Made by a program: the position numbers and the translations under genes. 64,000 nucleotides of DNA from Mariannaea sp. PMI_226 (lineage: Eukaryota; Ascomycota; Sordariomycetes; Hypocreales; Nectriaceae), in the NCBI GenBank assembly GCA_024336345.1, contig JANFOG010000014.1, positions 1,054,001 to 1,118,000 of the forward strand, written 5' to 3'. The notes under the pieces are model-generated. The model ran no database searches. It had not been told where the DNA came from and saw only the letters and a list, made by a program, of their open reading frames with translations. Shown one piece after another: positions 1 to 12,505 of the stretch. Each line of letters begins with the position of its first letter. The stretch's first letter is position 1.

Positions 1-1434
1 CGTGCAACGAAGTGTATTACGCCCCAAGATATTTTGTTGGAGTTTGTTATTTGCGGGGCGCGTTGCAAAATTTGGAGCATATGGGACTGTTGTCCATTCT
101 CAGAGCAATATCTAACATCGATGATCAGGCAGAACAGGAGCCATGAGAGCTCAAGATTATCTCTCACTGTTTTCTCAATCTCTGCCATCAAGTTGACCAA
201 GCCCTCAGAGAACCCATCGGCCAAAGCTTTGTGCATAAGGTCCAACTTGCGGCCTTTTTGGGTTGCGTTATTCACTCGCCGGTACTCATAGACGGATGAA
301 GTGCGGCATGGGATAATTTGTCGAAGGACTGTATATGCCAGCTGCCGAAGGGTTGTGGTCTGTTCCCATGCGCTCCCTCGTGAAGGATCTTCGATCAGTA
401 TTGGAAGGAAGATGCTTTCCTGGGTTATGTCATCCGCGTTGTTGGATTGTCCAAATTGAAGAACGAGTTCCGATATCCGGGGGTCGAGCCAACTAATTTG
501 CAGAGAGCGTCCCGAACTGTGGAGTGGTAAAACTGCAACCTCATGATGTAAATACTCCTTGCAGAATTCTTCGTAGAGAGTCACATCGTCAACTGGCTTG
601 GAACATTCTTGCACAATTTGCGAAATGGACAAGTTGGGATCCTGTCTGCGCTCATAGGCAAACCGACAAATCTGATCAGAGGATTGGAGTGCAAGCCTCT
701 CGCATATAATGCTTGGGGAGAAGCTCGCACAAGCAAGTCTGGAGTCGCCATCAAGATAGACATCTCGGAAAAAAATGACGCGCCCTTGTCCAAGGCCATG
801 TGCGAGCAGGTCCGAATCGGACGTGAGAACAGTGCCACCTGATTTTAGGAGATGCTGTGCACAGAATGCATCAGCTTCACCTGGCACCAAGCAAACTCGT
901 GATTGATACTGCGGAGAAAGTTTGAGTGCATCAATGACCGCAGGAACGTGGAAACTGGGTGGGAGAAAGGGTCTCCCTAACATTGGCTTTACTGAGAACA
1001 ATTCGGACGTGGTAAACTTATCCGCAGCGGACGAGAAGTTGGTCCTGGCGCGTCCCTTTGTATCTGCAGCGTACGCAAGTTGCAGTTGGCCGAAACTCTT
1101 GGCCATTCTCTCCATTCGAGTAGGCCTTTTAGCTAACGGAAGGTGGCCATCAAAATAGATCGCCTCACTGCCGCCATACATCTAATCAGCCCTGCGCTTG
1201 GGTCATACTACGGCATCCCACTCACACGTTTACACGGCGGCAACTAAGCTCGTCTAGCCAAGCAACAGCAACATCTCCAAGGAGCTGGTATGACGGCAAT
1301 GCCACGCCATTTCTGTTGCAGACATGGAGGACATGGTAGGCCAGGGCGGGACCGTCAATGACGACAGATTGGTTTTCGAGGAGACCATGGACGGCAAAAG
1401 GCTCCAGGGTAGATATGAGATGGGGAATACCCAT
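1..1434 (-). CDS. Asteroid/XPG-like nuclease-fold protein, 3' end beyond the left edge
   Basis: The gene reads leftwards and is cut by position 1. Proposed exons are 1434-1228 and 1181-<1, joined by a 46-nt intron (donor GTGTGA, acceptor ATTAG) that keeps phase 0. The start MGIPHLISTLEPF gives the classic N-terminus of the XPG/FEN fold, in which the Met is removed and the Gly sits near the active site. Next come VVIDGPALAYHVL, AIYFDGHLP with an ERM-rich helix, then VPGEADAFCAQHL and TSDSDLLAHG, which match the XPG-I acidic motifs. Exon 2 stays open for about 390 codons to the edge. Fungal asteroid-domain proteins are poorly studied and some lack full catalytic acids. Here Glu and Asp of GEAD and the two Asp of SDSDLL are kept, so nuclease activity is possible but unproven. 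Family call is good; function is inference. Confidence 0.85.
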
Positions 1435-3499
1435 GATCTGAGAGTTATGAGCGACAGGATGTTGTAAGCAAGAAGCACACATGTGCAGCGAGCTACTTGG
1501 CTAATTTAGCCATGGCTGCTCAATTGAGTGCAATGTGGAGAAGCGAGAGACTCGGTGGTTAGCCGTGTCCTACGATGAGCTGTGCTATGTGATGCAAGTG
1601 AGCGATCCCACTTTTGCACAGTTGAATGCAAGGTTCAGGATTTTGAGCGTGATTGAGTTTTCGGTTTGCTATAGATTTAAAGCCCTTTTTTTCTTGATGC
1701 AACTGCAGATAAATGTATGAGCCTACTCATAAGCGTCACCAACCACTCGGTATCTAAGTCCTCCATAAACAAAACACAAGGCTCTATCACACATGTTCTC
1801 CTTCATCCAAAGGAGAAAAAAAATTGCCGCCGGAGCTTGGGCGGCTTCCCTTCTGTTCTTCATATTCTGGTCCGATTTGCCCCGCTTGAGCGACCCTCCC
1901 TGGGGCCCACTGTGACACTCTGAATTGATCGCACAGTCTTCCATACTGTACGTGACTTGGCTCGCCCCGTTGGTGCATGCATCCATAAGCCTCATTCCAA
2001 TTCGGTAGCCCAGCCACTGAATTATTGATGGCGTCGGTGCAAGTTGCTTCCTAAGGGTAGGTATCCTTAGGGTTATTTGATCTGTTGCCAAATACAGGTA
2101 TTGGATATGAATGAATCATCAGATATGAATCTCGCTACACGAGAAAAGGAGTGGGTTTCTTATGGGCAAGATTGATATGGCCTGGGAGGCATCTGGAGCT
2201 TTCTAATGGTCCAATACGGACTATTACACATCGGTCTCTCTCATCAACTTATGTTACCGATTAATACGTAACTGAACCTATGGTGAAATCAGCCGATGAC
2301 AACTTTATGATAAAACAATGCCATGTCGCATTTGCTGCTACTTATCGAAAGGGACAGAAAGCAAATGGATTTCACTGAAAATTGATAATATATTCCTTGA
2401 GCCCGAATATTGCTCTCGGAGATTGTGGATAGAAGAAACAGAGTAACGTTGTGAAAGTGGTAGTTATAATGATTGACGTCCAAAGAGGTCCCATATCATC
2501 CTACATCTCGTACCTTTTGGTGGAGCAACGCAGTCAACTCTACCAATAGATTGCCTGATCTGTGTTTATAGATCCTTGTCAACCGTGTTGATGCTGCAAT
2601 TACCGTATGTTATACTTTTCCTCTAAGTGATATGTGTATTTATGCTGCAATCGTGCATGCCATGTCGTCTTTTTTTCTTTGCTAATAAGCTCTCATCTTG
2701 AACCACAAGTAAGAGGCCATGGCTGGCGTGAAAAGATACCTTCTCTCGGGGCAGTTGCACAATTCAGAATAGTAGAACATGATATTGCATGTCATTCTCA
2801 GACATGCCTTTGCAGGTATGCGTATTGTCATGATAGCTAAGGAAGCTGGCAATAGCTCAACTAGACAGCTGAAGATTCTTGCAACGAGTGTACACAATAA
2901 TGTTCATCACCTCCACTAAATACCTAGCTAAAACTTGGCCAAGCGTCCATGGAAGTCAGTTACCTTCTCAAGCTGTTAAATTACGCGCTGAGGCCGTTTT
3001 TCGATTGTGCCCGCTTCTACTCAATCCTTAGCGAGGGTGGCTTGCCATCTCCGCCGTGTCTCTTTGAAGTTTGCGCCAAACCCGCAGCAATGTTTATTGC
3101 CCAATCTCTGCGTGCCCCTGGTATATTGGTTTGGCCAAGTGAAGAAAAAGCTCTCAGGTACCTCACGAGCCAAAATCACTGGCCAAATTCATTGGCCACA
3201 GCCCGGATCAAATTGCGCCCGCTAATAAAAAGCAAATAGAGACGGGTCTTACCGTGCGAGGCACCTTTTATCCGTACAGTCTGCCATTCCCGCCCCTTAC
3301 CGAAGCCGTTTACAGAAGTGGAAAGGAAGAAAAAAATAGCTTCCGGCACCTGAGCATGTAGTAATTTTTTTTCCCCCTCCTACCTTCTTCTTGCCTTCTT
3401 TCATTCCTCAACCAACTTCAATCCTCTTTCTATCTTTTCTTCCTCTCCTGCACTCTATCTCGCCACTACGCCCATTGTTCAGTCCATGGGTAGGTAAAG
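1435..3499. other. Divergent intergenic region, asteroid-like gene / PRPP synthetase
   Basis: About 2.1 kb between two divergent genes. The last 140 bases before the PRPP synthetase start (3363-3480) are strongly C+T rich on the plus strand, as in many filamentous-fungal core promoters and leaders. The open frame at 1723-2091 (minus) has no family resemblance and no coding bias that I can see. Nothing else is recognised. Confidence 0.5.
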
Positions 3500-5180
3500 A
3501 TGCGCAACACACTCATCTTTGCCGGCAATTCCTGCCCAGTCCTCACCGGCCAAATATGTGAGAACCTGGGCATGCACGCTGCCAAAGCTGAGTTGACTCA
3601 ATTCTCCAATGTGAGCTTCCTGTCACAACCACCATCCCGACTCCTCACTGTTCAACCCGCGGTTGATGCCTTTCAGTCGGCAAGCCGTAGAGGTCAATGC
3701 CGAAGACGGACTAATCTTCTCCCAAGGGCGAGACGAGTGTCAGAATCCTGACCAGCGTTCGAGAAAAAGATGTCTTCGTTGTCCAGTCAGGGAGTCCCCG
3801 CATCAATGACTCCATCATGGAGTTGCTTATTATGATTTCGGCTTGCAAAGGAGGTTCTGCTAATAAGGTTACTGGTTTGTTCTCCCTCTTCCCCTCTGCT
3901 TCAACTTTGTACTCGATTGGCTTACTCTGTGCCCATTAGCCGTCCTGCCGTACTTCCCCTACAGTCGTCAGTCCAAGAAGAAGTCGCACCGCGGTGCCAT
4001 CACCGCCCGCATGCTGGCCAACCTGTTGGGCGTCGCTGGCGTTAAACACGTCATCACTGTCGACCTACACGCTTCCCAGATGCAGGGCTTTTTCAAGTGT
4101 CCTGTGGATAACCTCCACGCCGAACCCATCCTAGCTAGATGGATTCGTCACAACGTTCACAACTGGCGCGAGGCTGTTGTTGTATCCAAGAACGCCGGAG
4201 GCACCAAACGTGTTACATCGCTGGCCGACGCGCTGAAGCTCAACTTCGGTATTGTTACTACGGATCGCAGACGCGGTGGCAACATGACAGGCAGCATGAT
4301 TATGCACCAATTCGATAACCCCGAGCGTCAACCTGCGTTGGAGTCACTTCGGCCAATTCCTAGAAGAGCTCCCACAGAGTACGAGGCACCGATGGATTCG
4401 ACAAACACTGCCACACCAATGAGACCTTCTCGCATCATAACTGATTCACAGGGTTCACCGAAACGTGTAAATACCAACTCGGCCCGTACTTCAAATCTGA
4501 GCCTCTCCGAGTCTGCAGATGACCCCAACCTTACGCCTCCTGCCAAATCGCCCGAGCCTTCTATCAACGGTGATGCAGATTATAATGATCACAAGGCCCA
4601 GGAGGTTACTACAGGCCGCCTCGTTCATGGCCGCATTGTTGAGGACGATTTCCCCTCGCCCACACAGTCACATGCTGATGTCAGCCTACCCGAAGAAGAC
4701 CCTATGACAATGTCCCATGCATCCTCGTTTTTCTCACCAGAACCTCAGTCTCTGGGTGGATCAGGTGATGCTGCCAACAGCTCTGACGAAGAAGACAATG
4801 CATTTGAGGACCCCAAGGCGGAACATATGATCACCTTGGTGGGAAATGTCAAGAATCGCACTGTCTTCATCGTTGATGACATGATTGACAAGGCTGGCTC
4901 ATGGATTGCAGCTGCTGAAACAGTGGTCAAGAGAGGTGGCGCTAAAAAGGTTTATGTCATGGCTACACATGGCGTCTTCGGCGGAGACAGTCTTGAGCAG
5001 TTGCAGGCATGCGAGTGCATCCATTCCATTGTCGTCACGAACAGCTTTCCTATCGACAAAGATAGAGCGCGCAATATTACCAAGCTGGTTATCCTCGACC
5101 TCTCATTCTTGCTGGCGGAAGCCATCAGACGAAACCATTATGGCGAGTCCATCTCCCCATTGTTCCAGCACTACGAGTAA
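3500..5180 (+). CDS. Ribose-phosphate pyrophosphokinase subunit (Prs1/Prs5 class)
   Basis: Exons 3500-3610, 3727-3874 and 3940-5180 give 499 residues with clean phases (donors GTGAGC and GTTTGT, acceptors CCCAAG and ATTAG). PRPP synthetase makes phosphoribosyl pyrophosphate from ribose-5-phosphate and ATP for purine, pyrimidine, His, Trp and NAD synthesis. Seen in order are FAGNSCPVL and NGETSVRIL near the start, the VLPYFPYSRQ region, KNAGGTKRVTS (flexible loop, K170) and IVDDMID at about 396-403. Between the TTDRRRGG motif (about 193) and VGNVKNR (about 385) lies a roughly 180-residue acidic, Ser/Pro-rich insert. Yeast Prs1 (427 aa) and Prs5 (496 aa) carry such non-homologous regions and work in heteromers. 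The PRPP loop reads DMIDKAGS rather than DMIDTAGT, also as in that class. Assignment to Prs1 versus Prs5 is left open. Confidence 0.95.
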
Positions 5181-6047
5181 TCGAGGTTGGGGCAGCTCTT
5201 GGTAAAGCAGTGCTTGTCTGCTCTGGTTTACCCGACTCTTGTAGGTGTGCTATATATTCGATGACGATTTTCACGGCTATGACTTTATGGTTATTCACTT
5301 TTAGCGAGGCGTCTGGAGGAAAGAAGGTCGGTTCACAGGCAAGGGGACTCGAACCATTCACTCCCTGGGATTATTAACTACACATTGATTGGCTTAGTAG
5401 GTGACAAAAATGACGATTATTTGTCCTGGTCTGTTGTCGTGCCCTCACCAGATGTTGATTCGCACATTTTTTTTCCCATTCTGCTTTACGTTTTCCCCCT
5501 TCTCTCACCTTGCATCTGTTTGTGTTACTTGAAAAGCTGCAATGACCAGTTTGGTCAGTTTCTTCTTTCCCCCCCAGCGATGCTGTCAACTTGTGACAGC
5601 AAGGGCCCGATTCATCCCAGAATGGGTCCTTAACGGAGCGTTGGTAGAACAAGTTATTCGTCCTTAGAAGGCCCCTAACTCAGGTCTATGGCCTATGTCC
5701 TTTTCGGAGGGCGCGTGGGTTAGGGGCAAGAGAAATTTTCGAACATTTATTGAAATCGTGAAGATAGGGATTGACTGTTATTCTATTACCCTGCTCTGTA
5801 AGCAGGGACAACTTCCAAGATGCAGATCACAAGTCTAGTCCAAGACGATTCAACTGTATGGAAACGACGCTTTTTCTTGCCCGGGCTTGATAGGTAAATA
5901 ACCAATCGTATTCCAGGTTTGGGAAAAATAAGAAAAGCGGTCTTATCAACTATGATGATTATCTAGGCTTGAATTTTAACTTTTATCTACATGTATGCTC
6001 CTTACTTGCGTGACATCTATACAATGTTGTATTTATTCCAATTGTGT
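5181..6047. other. Convergent 3' intergenic region
   Basis: About 870 bases between the convergent PRPP synthetase and dehydrogenase genes, holding the 3' UTRs of both. Short frames on either strand (for example 5374-5652 minus) look like chance. No repeat or RNA gene recognised. Confidence 0.5.
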
Positions 6048-7280
6048 CTACTGACCCTTTCGGTGTAGAGCACCCGCGCCGCCCTAAATATCAAAAGACA
6101 TCCATTTTAGTAATAAGCTCTACTTGCATGCTTGAGAGAGGGAGGGGTACCTGATGGTTAGGATATATGAGAGTGTCAGCAACAACAACGTTTTCTCGGC
6201 GGCTAGCACTGAATACGATGACTTCAGCAATGTCGTCCGGAGTGAGAGGCTCAACGCCACTATGGGATTCGTTAGCAGGTTGTCAGTTTACAAGGTGGCT
6301 ATCGTGTGAAGTTACGCATAGACGGCGTCTGCCTTGGCCTTGTCACCGTAGAATCGAATGACAGAGAATTCCTATTTGATCATTAACTTGAGCCAACCAG
6401 CCAACATGTGCCAGATTCGACTTACAGTCTCAACCTGGCCGGGATCGATTTCAATGACACGAACACGGCTGGAGATTAGCTCCTTGCGCAAGCTCTCAGA
6501 GAAGCTGCGGACGGCAGCCTTGGTCGCGCAGTAGATGGAACCGCCGGGATAGGGCTCGCGTCCAGCGATAGAGCCTACGTTAATAATGTCTCCATGGCCA
6601 CCGTCAGGGCGGGCGAGGAATATGGGTAGGATAGCCTGAGTCATGTTGATGAGGCCAGTGACATTGGTCTGGAACATGACGTTGATATCATCCTCGTCGA
6701 TTTCGGGAGCACGAGCTACTCCTTTGACAAGACCTCTATGTTTGGCAGATTAGTCTTGGATGCGATCAAAAATAAAAAATAAATAAAGGGCCATTGAAGG
6801 CGGGGGAGGGGTCACAAACGCATTGTTGACGAGTATATCAATGTTCCTCCACTCCTCGGGCAAGTTCCCCACAAAGGCTTTGACCTGGGCAGAGTTGCTG
6901 ACGTCGAGCTGGGTGGGCAGGACCTTGACACCGTCGCCGACCTCCTTGGTGATGTCGGCTGCGATCTGCTTGAGGGTATCGATGCGGCGGGCAGTCAGGA
7001 TGATGCGCAAATCGTTGTTGGGCGCGGTGCGGGCGAACTCGAAGGCAGTGGAGCGGCCAATGCCCGAAGAGGCGCCGGTGACGAGGACGGTCTTGCCTGC
7101 GAGGCGCTTGGCGGCGGAAGAGGAGAAGGACGACATTTTGCGTATGGATGACACGACAGCGTACGAGGAGGCAGTGGAGGAGGAGAGAGTGTGGATAAAT
7201 GGGTTGACGAGAGGACGGGAAAAGCTGTTGGTGAGGGCGTTGATAAAGGTGGGGGTGCGAAGAGGATGCCGAAGACTCAT
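6048..7280 (-). CDS. NADP-dependent short-chain dehydrogenase, YMR226c-like, with presequence
   Basis: Five exons on the minus strand: 7280-6820, 6735-6426, 6371-6316, 6259-6151 and 6083-6048 give 323 residues with consistent phases. It resembles yeast YMR226c, an NADP-dependent L-allo-threonine/3-hydroxy acid dehydrogenase. TGASSGIG at 68-75 is the cofactor loop, followed by the NNAG motif at 152-155. The catalytic set is Ser209, Tyr222 and Lys226. The family C-terminus ([10 protein letters not shown] then a short Gly/Lys tail) is rebuilt across the last two introns. The first 48 residues are Arg/Ser rich without acids, like a mitochondrial presequence, and an internal ATG at 7136 (MSSFSSS) would give the cytosolic length. 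An in-frame ATG at 7595 exists, but that stretch does not look coding. Oxidation of hydroxy amino acids is the likely role; the substrate is inferred. Confidence 0.92.
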
Positions 7281-8756
7281 AGTAGTGACCTGTAGTTGAG
7301 GAATTGTCAACAAGCGTGGATTGGCGAGGGGGTGGAGACGTAGTCGACTGTAGTGCAGTAAAGAAATCAGATTATCCGATACAGTTATCCGATATCTATA
7401 GAATATTAAAACTAAGTTAAAGCCTCCCTTAGCAGCCCGCTGATGATTGCGAACGGAAAAGCAGCTCTCCGGCAATAGCTCTGTAGCCACCCCTCTCAAC
7501 GCGGGGTTGTGAGAAGGGTCAGATATCCGAACAGCCGCACATCCCTTCAGAGAAGATTGCAATATTGCAAAGGCAAGGTAGGTATAAACTGGCAAAAATA
7601 ATTGTACCTATCGTTTGTCAAACGACTACAAGTTCAGCTCTATTGATCAAACGACTACAAGTTCAGCTCTATTGATCGTTCCCGCCAGGGTTTAAAAAAA
7701 TTATGCTGTTGTTACTGTCGATAGGTAGAGGACTGCACTGGCACGATAGACTGTATGTCGGATAATTTACAACAATTCTCGGTTGACATTGGGGCCCCGT
7801 CCACCCAGCTCTGGCGTATCACAGGCTCGCCATCTTGCCTGATCCCCCGCTTGACTGACGTGCGTGCATGCAAGGATTGCAAGCAACGACGGATGTGGAG
7901 GAGGGGCGGAGACTTGAAAAACATGAAAGATGTACCCAATGGCATCAGTTGATCCATCGAGGGGGGGCTTTTAAACAATGCACAACTACATGCAATGCGC
8001 ACTTCCATACTTCTCCTCACGGAAGGTAGCCTAAGGTCTTTCAGACACACACATGAGTGAGACAAGCCTCTTCTCGTCCCGTGCCGCCCACTCCTGCATG
8101 TCATTGTTGTCCGATTTGCAGCCGCTATCCTTACACCGAACAAATCGTCAACGTCTACGATATTCAGTGATCATCAACCGACAGTCTCAGCTTTTCACAA
8201 TTCGCTCAAGTAACAGCCCTTTGCCTGTCCTCAATTTTTTTTAATATGAACAAGTACAATGACCACAGGCTGTGCCGCCGCCGTTCAAAAGAGCGAAAGT
8301 GAGCATAATATGTATTCAACAAAATGGTAAGGCAAAGTATATCTATTAGTTTTCAACTGCCCAGTCTAAAGTAAAAGAATTATGATGCAACGGAGTTTCA
8401 TGTAAATATCCTCCATATTCCAGCTATCCTGTCATCTGTGTATGTACTCTGCATTCGCTATGCTATTCGGGGAGAGAAAAAAAAAGTGCTCAGCTGAGAA
8501 ATTTGACAGTGAAGTAGAAAGAAGGCCTTGCTTTCTCAAGGCACCATCTATGCAACCAAGATGACCTTGCACCTTGTTCTAATTGCGCGATTATATCCAT
8601 GTCTAAAGGTATTTCTTCAAATCCCCGAAAGTGAACAAAAGAAAAAAAATCATCGTCACATCAAGACAACGCATGCATACATGCTAACTGGGTGAGATAT
8701 TCATCACTCTCATGGCATCGCTGCTCGTTGGGCTCCAGTGTCCTAAGTTGTCCTTC
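7281..8756. other. Intergenic region, dehydrogenase promoter and transporter 3' side
   Basis: About 1.5 kb. It starts with the 5' leader of the dehydrogenase (minus), where AT-rich DNA and an AGGTAGGTA word lie near 7574. It holds an exact tandem duplication at 7618-7675 and ends in the 3' region of the transporter. Frames at 7712-8143 do not resemble a protein family. Confidence 0.5.
7618..7675. repeat. Perfect 29-bp tandem duplication
   Basis: The 29-bp unit starting TCAAACGACTACAAG and ending CTCTATTGA occurs twice head to tail without a mismatch at 7618-7646 and 7647-7675. It lies about 340 bp upstream of the dehydrogenase start. A recent slippage or microhomology-mediated duplication is the simplest reading. 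Confidence 0.95.
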
Positions 8757-10692
8757 CTAGATCGATTGGTCGGAGTGCTGTGATCGCGCTGACTTAGCTC
8801 GTCGTCGAGCTCCCTCGTTTGCAATCAGCTCATCACGTTGATCTTGAATCAACAACCGCTGTCGACGATATGCACCCAATGTCACCACTAGCCCAGCAGC
8901 AGCAACGCTAACCGCCACTTTCATGTCCGTCTGAAACGACTCGGCATAGGCGAACCGAACCGCGTCCAACTGTGACTGATTGAGGTGTGCATCCCCACCA
9001 AGCGTTTGCAATTGTTGAGGCGTCAAAACTCCTGTCAGGTATTTGGTGATCTTTTGGTGCATCAAGGCCGTTGATGTAGCGATGCCCAGGCTGCCACCAA
9101 GAAGGCGAACTTGAGACATGATGCCTTGTGCGGGAGCTGTTACGTCTTGTTAGAAATTTTAAATAAAAAGGGAAAGGGGTTTGATAATTGTTTCTGTGTC
9201 CTACTTACCGTAGTTATGAATAGGCACTTCGATGGCCGCAAGCATTGTTGAAGATGAAATAGTCAACCCAAATCCCATGCCGCAGAATGTAATGAATCCG
9301 AGAAGCTTTGCCGTATCCAGCTCATGCGACAAAGTTGTCAATAGACCACACCCTATTACCATAAGACTCGATCCTATGAGCAGACACTCAAAGACGTAGT
9401 TCTTGACAGCATTGATTTTCCCAGTGAGACCGCTACCAATAGCAGCGGACCCGAGCATTGGCAGAAGCATGACACCGGCTATGAGAGCCGATTTCCCGCC
9501 AACCACTTGGATCCTGATGGGGATTGCGTAGATGAGCATCAAGTATGGGAAACCTAGAAACATGGTATTCAGACAAGCCGCCGTATAGATTCGATTCCGA
9601 AAAAGTTCTATGGGGAAGGCTGGAGCGAAACGGCTCTGAAATCGACGATAGATAAGATACTGCCAGGCGGCCAGTAATCCCCAAGCAGCTAAACCGCAAA
9701 GAAGAGGTGCAATGAAGATAGCCTTATTCCACTCGGATTTAGGAGAGGACCCGGCCTCTTGGAAAGAAAAAACAACCAAGACTGCCGCAGCGATGGCGAG
9801 AAATGAGCCGGCATAATCGAGTTCTTTCCAGCGGCGTCGTTCAATCGAGGGAAGATACTCTGCGCGGGGCCAGGTGACAAAAAAGATAACTAGAGAAACG
9901 AATCCAATCGGGCCGCTTGAAGAAGTTAGTGTATGGTGGAATAAGGTAACCTAGTGATATCATCACCCAAGGCAACGTACTTGATCCAGAAGACCCATCT
10001 CCAGCTAGCATATTCCGTAAGAAGGCCACCGACAACGGGGCCCAGCACGCCAGCAAGAGCAACTATCATACCCACCAGAGCGGCAATGTGATGTCTCAAG
10101 TTTGCCGGACTCATTTCAGGAAGCATGATCATGGTGAGTGAGTAAAGCCCTGTTACTGTCAGTGTTTGGTTTCCAAAGTAGGTACAGAATAAGGAAGCTC
10201 TAACCAGATCCGCCGACTCCTTGGAGAACACGGAAGGCGATGAGTTGGTTCAAGCTCTGGGCAAACCCGCAGCCAAGAGAAAACGCGAAGAAGATTACAT
10301 ATCCGGAAATGAAGGCGTTTCGTCTCCCGATAATATCAGAGAGGCGAGAGAAAACGACGGCGCAGCTAAGATACGCCAAGGTATAGGCGAGGGCAACCCA
10401 GTTCACATTATCCACAGACTCGAATTCGAGGCCAATGGAGTAGAGACTCGTTGCAACGATGGAGGTGTCGATCATGGAGAGAAAAAGACCAAGGAGGATG
10501 CTAAATAGGTAAGAACAAGTTAGTATATCTTTCTGTCGAAGACTCAAGGAAGGAAACTAGGTACCCGACGCAAAGTCCCCAGAACCGTATAGGAGGTATC
10601 GATGCTTCACGGACTTGCTCATCTTCTGGAGCAAGTTGGTCGTTTCCTGGGGTTTCATGATCGAGCGAGACCTGGTCCAACTTGGATGCCAT
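8757..10692 (-). CDS. MFS multidrug transporter, DHA2-like (14-TM type)
   Basis: Five exons on the minus strand: 10692-10565, 10500-10205, 10149-9981, 9915-9209 and 9136-8757 give 559 residues, all phases agreeing. The N-terminus is about 36 polar residues, then a first helix with LSMIDTSIVATSL, the usual DHA2 TM1 sequence. RLSDIIGRRNAF is MFS motif A, FRVLQGVGGSG is motif B, and the stretch ending VLGPVVGGLL is antiporter motif C. FWINGPIGFVSL after the third intron is also typical. The length and number of hydrophobic blocks fit 14 helices. Such proteins export drugs or metabolites across the plasma or vacuolar membrane with protons. No biosynthetic genes flank it, so the substrate is unknown. 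Regulation cannot be read from the sequence. Confidence 0.92.
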
Positions 10693-12505
10693 GGTTGCGG
10701 CTGATTAGTCGTTCAGGTGTGAACGTCTTTTAAGTAGATCTTGGACGGTGATGGTTGATATTGCTATGAGGGTAAAGCCATGAACTGGGGGTCGGGGCGT
10801 AAGCAATAGATAATAAATAGTCATGGGCACATGGGCAACCAGAATGAACGGCAAGCAAAGAGAATGGAAACGAGTAGTTGGACTGCTGCAAACCAGTTTC
10901 ACATGCACTTGTTGATCAGCTGAGGGCTAATCAAGGAGGAATATTATACACTCTGACATGAGCCAGGAAATGGCCAAGAAAGTTTATACTGGCGGAAGCG
11001 AAAGAGAGAGAGAAAGGGAGGGACAATGTATGTGCGTGTGCATGTACGTGCGCGGGTCTGAACAAGAGGGATCAGAAGGAGGCAAAGCCAAGATGAACAT
11101 AAAATGGCTCCCTACTTCGGTTCACGCGCAGCGTAATGCAATCTGTTGATGAGTTGGCATGGAACATGATTCGTAGGGCTGGGTCCTGTCGAAAGTGCTT
11201 CTCGCATTCGCCTGTCGGCAAAGAGGGTCAGAGGTCATCACTGGGTCAGGCTCTGCTCATTGCAAGGGCCCCCGGATACTTAAGCTGCAAGACATGTTAG
11301 TCAAATTCTCCGTGGTAATGATGCTTCACTGATCCCGGATCCGATGATAAATGGAAGCCCGAGACAGTATTTTCCTTCTTTCTACTGGCCTGGGAAGAAT
11401 CACAGTTACAACCGAAAGTTTGATTCGGATTATTTGTTACTGATTGAGTGTCTGAAGGACAAACAACCGTCGAGCCGATATAGTGTAACCTCGTGCGGGC
11501 GAGACTGATAACCGAACCTGAGCAAGTGGGGTGAGGATTTCATGATATGAGATTCACCCAACTCTCTACTCCTCCCCCCTCTACCCAAGTAAGTACCTGT
11601 CTACCTTAGATACCTGACTAGATATGTAGCAAGAGCTGTTTTGTGCTTCGTGTGTACGGCACTGGATGGCACTGGATGGCACTGGGGGGCACTGAGGTAA
11701 ATGCGCTAGTACTTTGATCATTTACGAGTAAAAGGTACCTCTGATATCGAAAACTTCCATGCTCGCATTCGGTCGCACGGACCATCCTCCTCTCGCTTTC
11801 GATTCCATCTTTCTCTGCGACAAAAACCACCACAAAGTCCGTCGGGTAGTTAGTTATATCAAAATAGGTGGGCACTTCGATTCTTGGCTGGATTCAGTTT
11901 AGCTTCCTTCGCATCCGCTAAAGTCTCGTTTCCGCGAGATCAGACAGGCCAAGCACATTTCTGAAGGTTGCATTTCATGCTGTTAGTAAATTTTCTCTCG
12001 TCTTTCGACATTAAATCATAAAAATCTAAATATCCGATGCAGTATGTCAAAGTTGACTCTTAAATTTAAACCATGCTTGAGAGCCTCCGCCGCAACGTTT
12101 GGGGTCGGTTTCCCGTGAATAATGGTGCCACCTCTTGCTTGTGAGGCGCAAACACAGCGCCACCTAACAAGTTGTGGCTAGTGCTCTACGTACTTCCCAA
12201 CGAACGTTGCATCCCTGCAAGCCGCTCGTTGCCTGAGATTGGGGCAGTCACTCATGTCTGAGGCTCACTCAATTTCATCCATGGAAACACCAAATATTTG
12301 ACAATCCATCGTGAACGCCAGGTTTCACACTTTTCTTTTTGCAAGCTATCATATGCTTTCGTCGAGATATCCGCAACGACAAACGCCCTTGCATTCTTAA
12401 ACAAGCCTCCGATTCCTGGCATTCGGAATTCATTCGTGCCCCTCGCGCCCCATTAGCTCACCTAAAGCTCTACGCTGGGCAGGTACCGGTTCTCAGCAAG
12501 CAAGG
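10693..12505. other. Divergent intergenic region, MFS transporter / NEDD8 E1
   Basis: About 1.8 kb of promoter DNA. A purine-rich GAGAGA stretch lies at 11000-11020, a short 10-bp repeat at 11659-11694, and CCTAGGTA-like words near 11590-11610. Short frames here do not look coding. Confidence 0.5.
11659..11694. repeat. Short 10-bp tandem repeat (GGCACTGGAT)
   Basis: Nearly four head-to-tail copies of GGCACTGGAT: two perfect, one with GG in place of AT, and one partial. It is a short minisatellite in intergenic DNA. Confidence 0.85.

Noticed and set aside
1723..2091. 122-codon minus-strand frame in the first intergenic region
   Set aside because: No family resemblance, odd composition, and no splice or promoter support.
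7281..7595. Upstream ATG of the dehydrogenase frame at 7595
   Set aside because: The added 105 codons do not resemble a protein and contain likely splice signals; 7280 is preferred.
7712..8143. 143-codon minus-strand frame
   Set aside because: Cys/Arg/Ser-rich chance-like translation lying in 3' DNA of neighbours.
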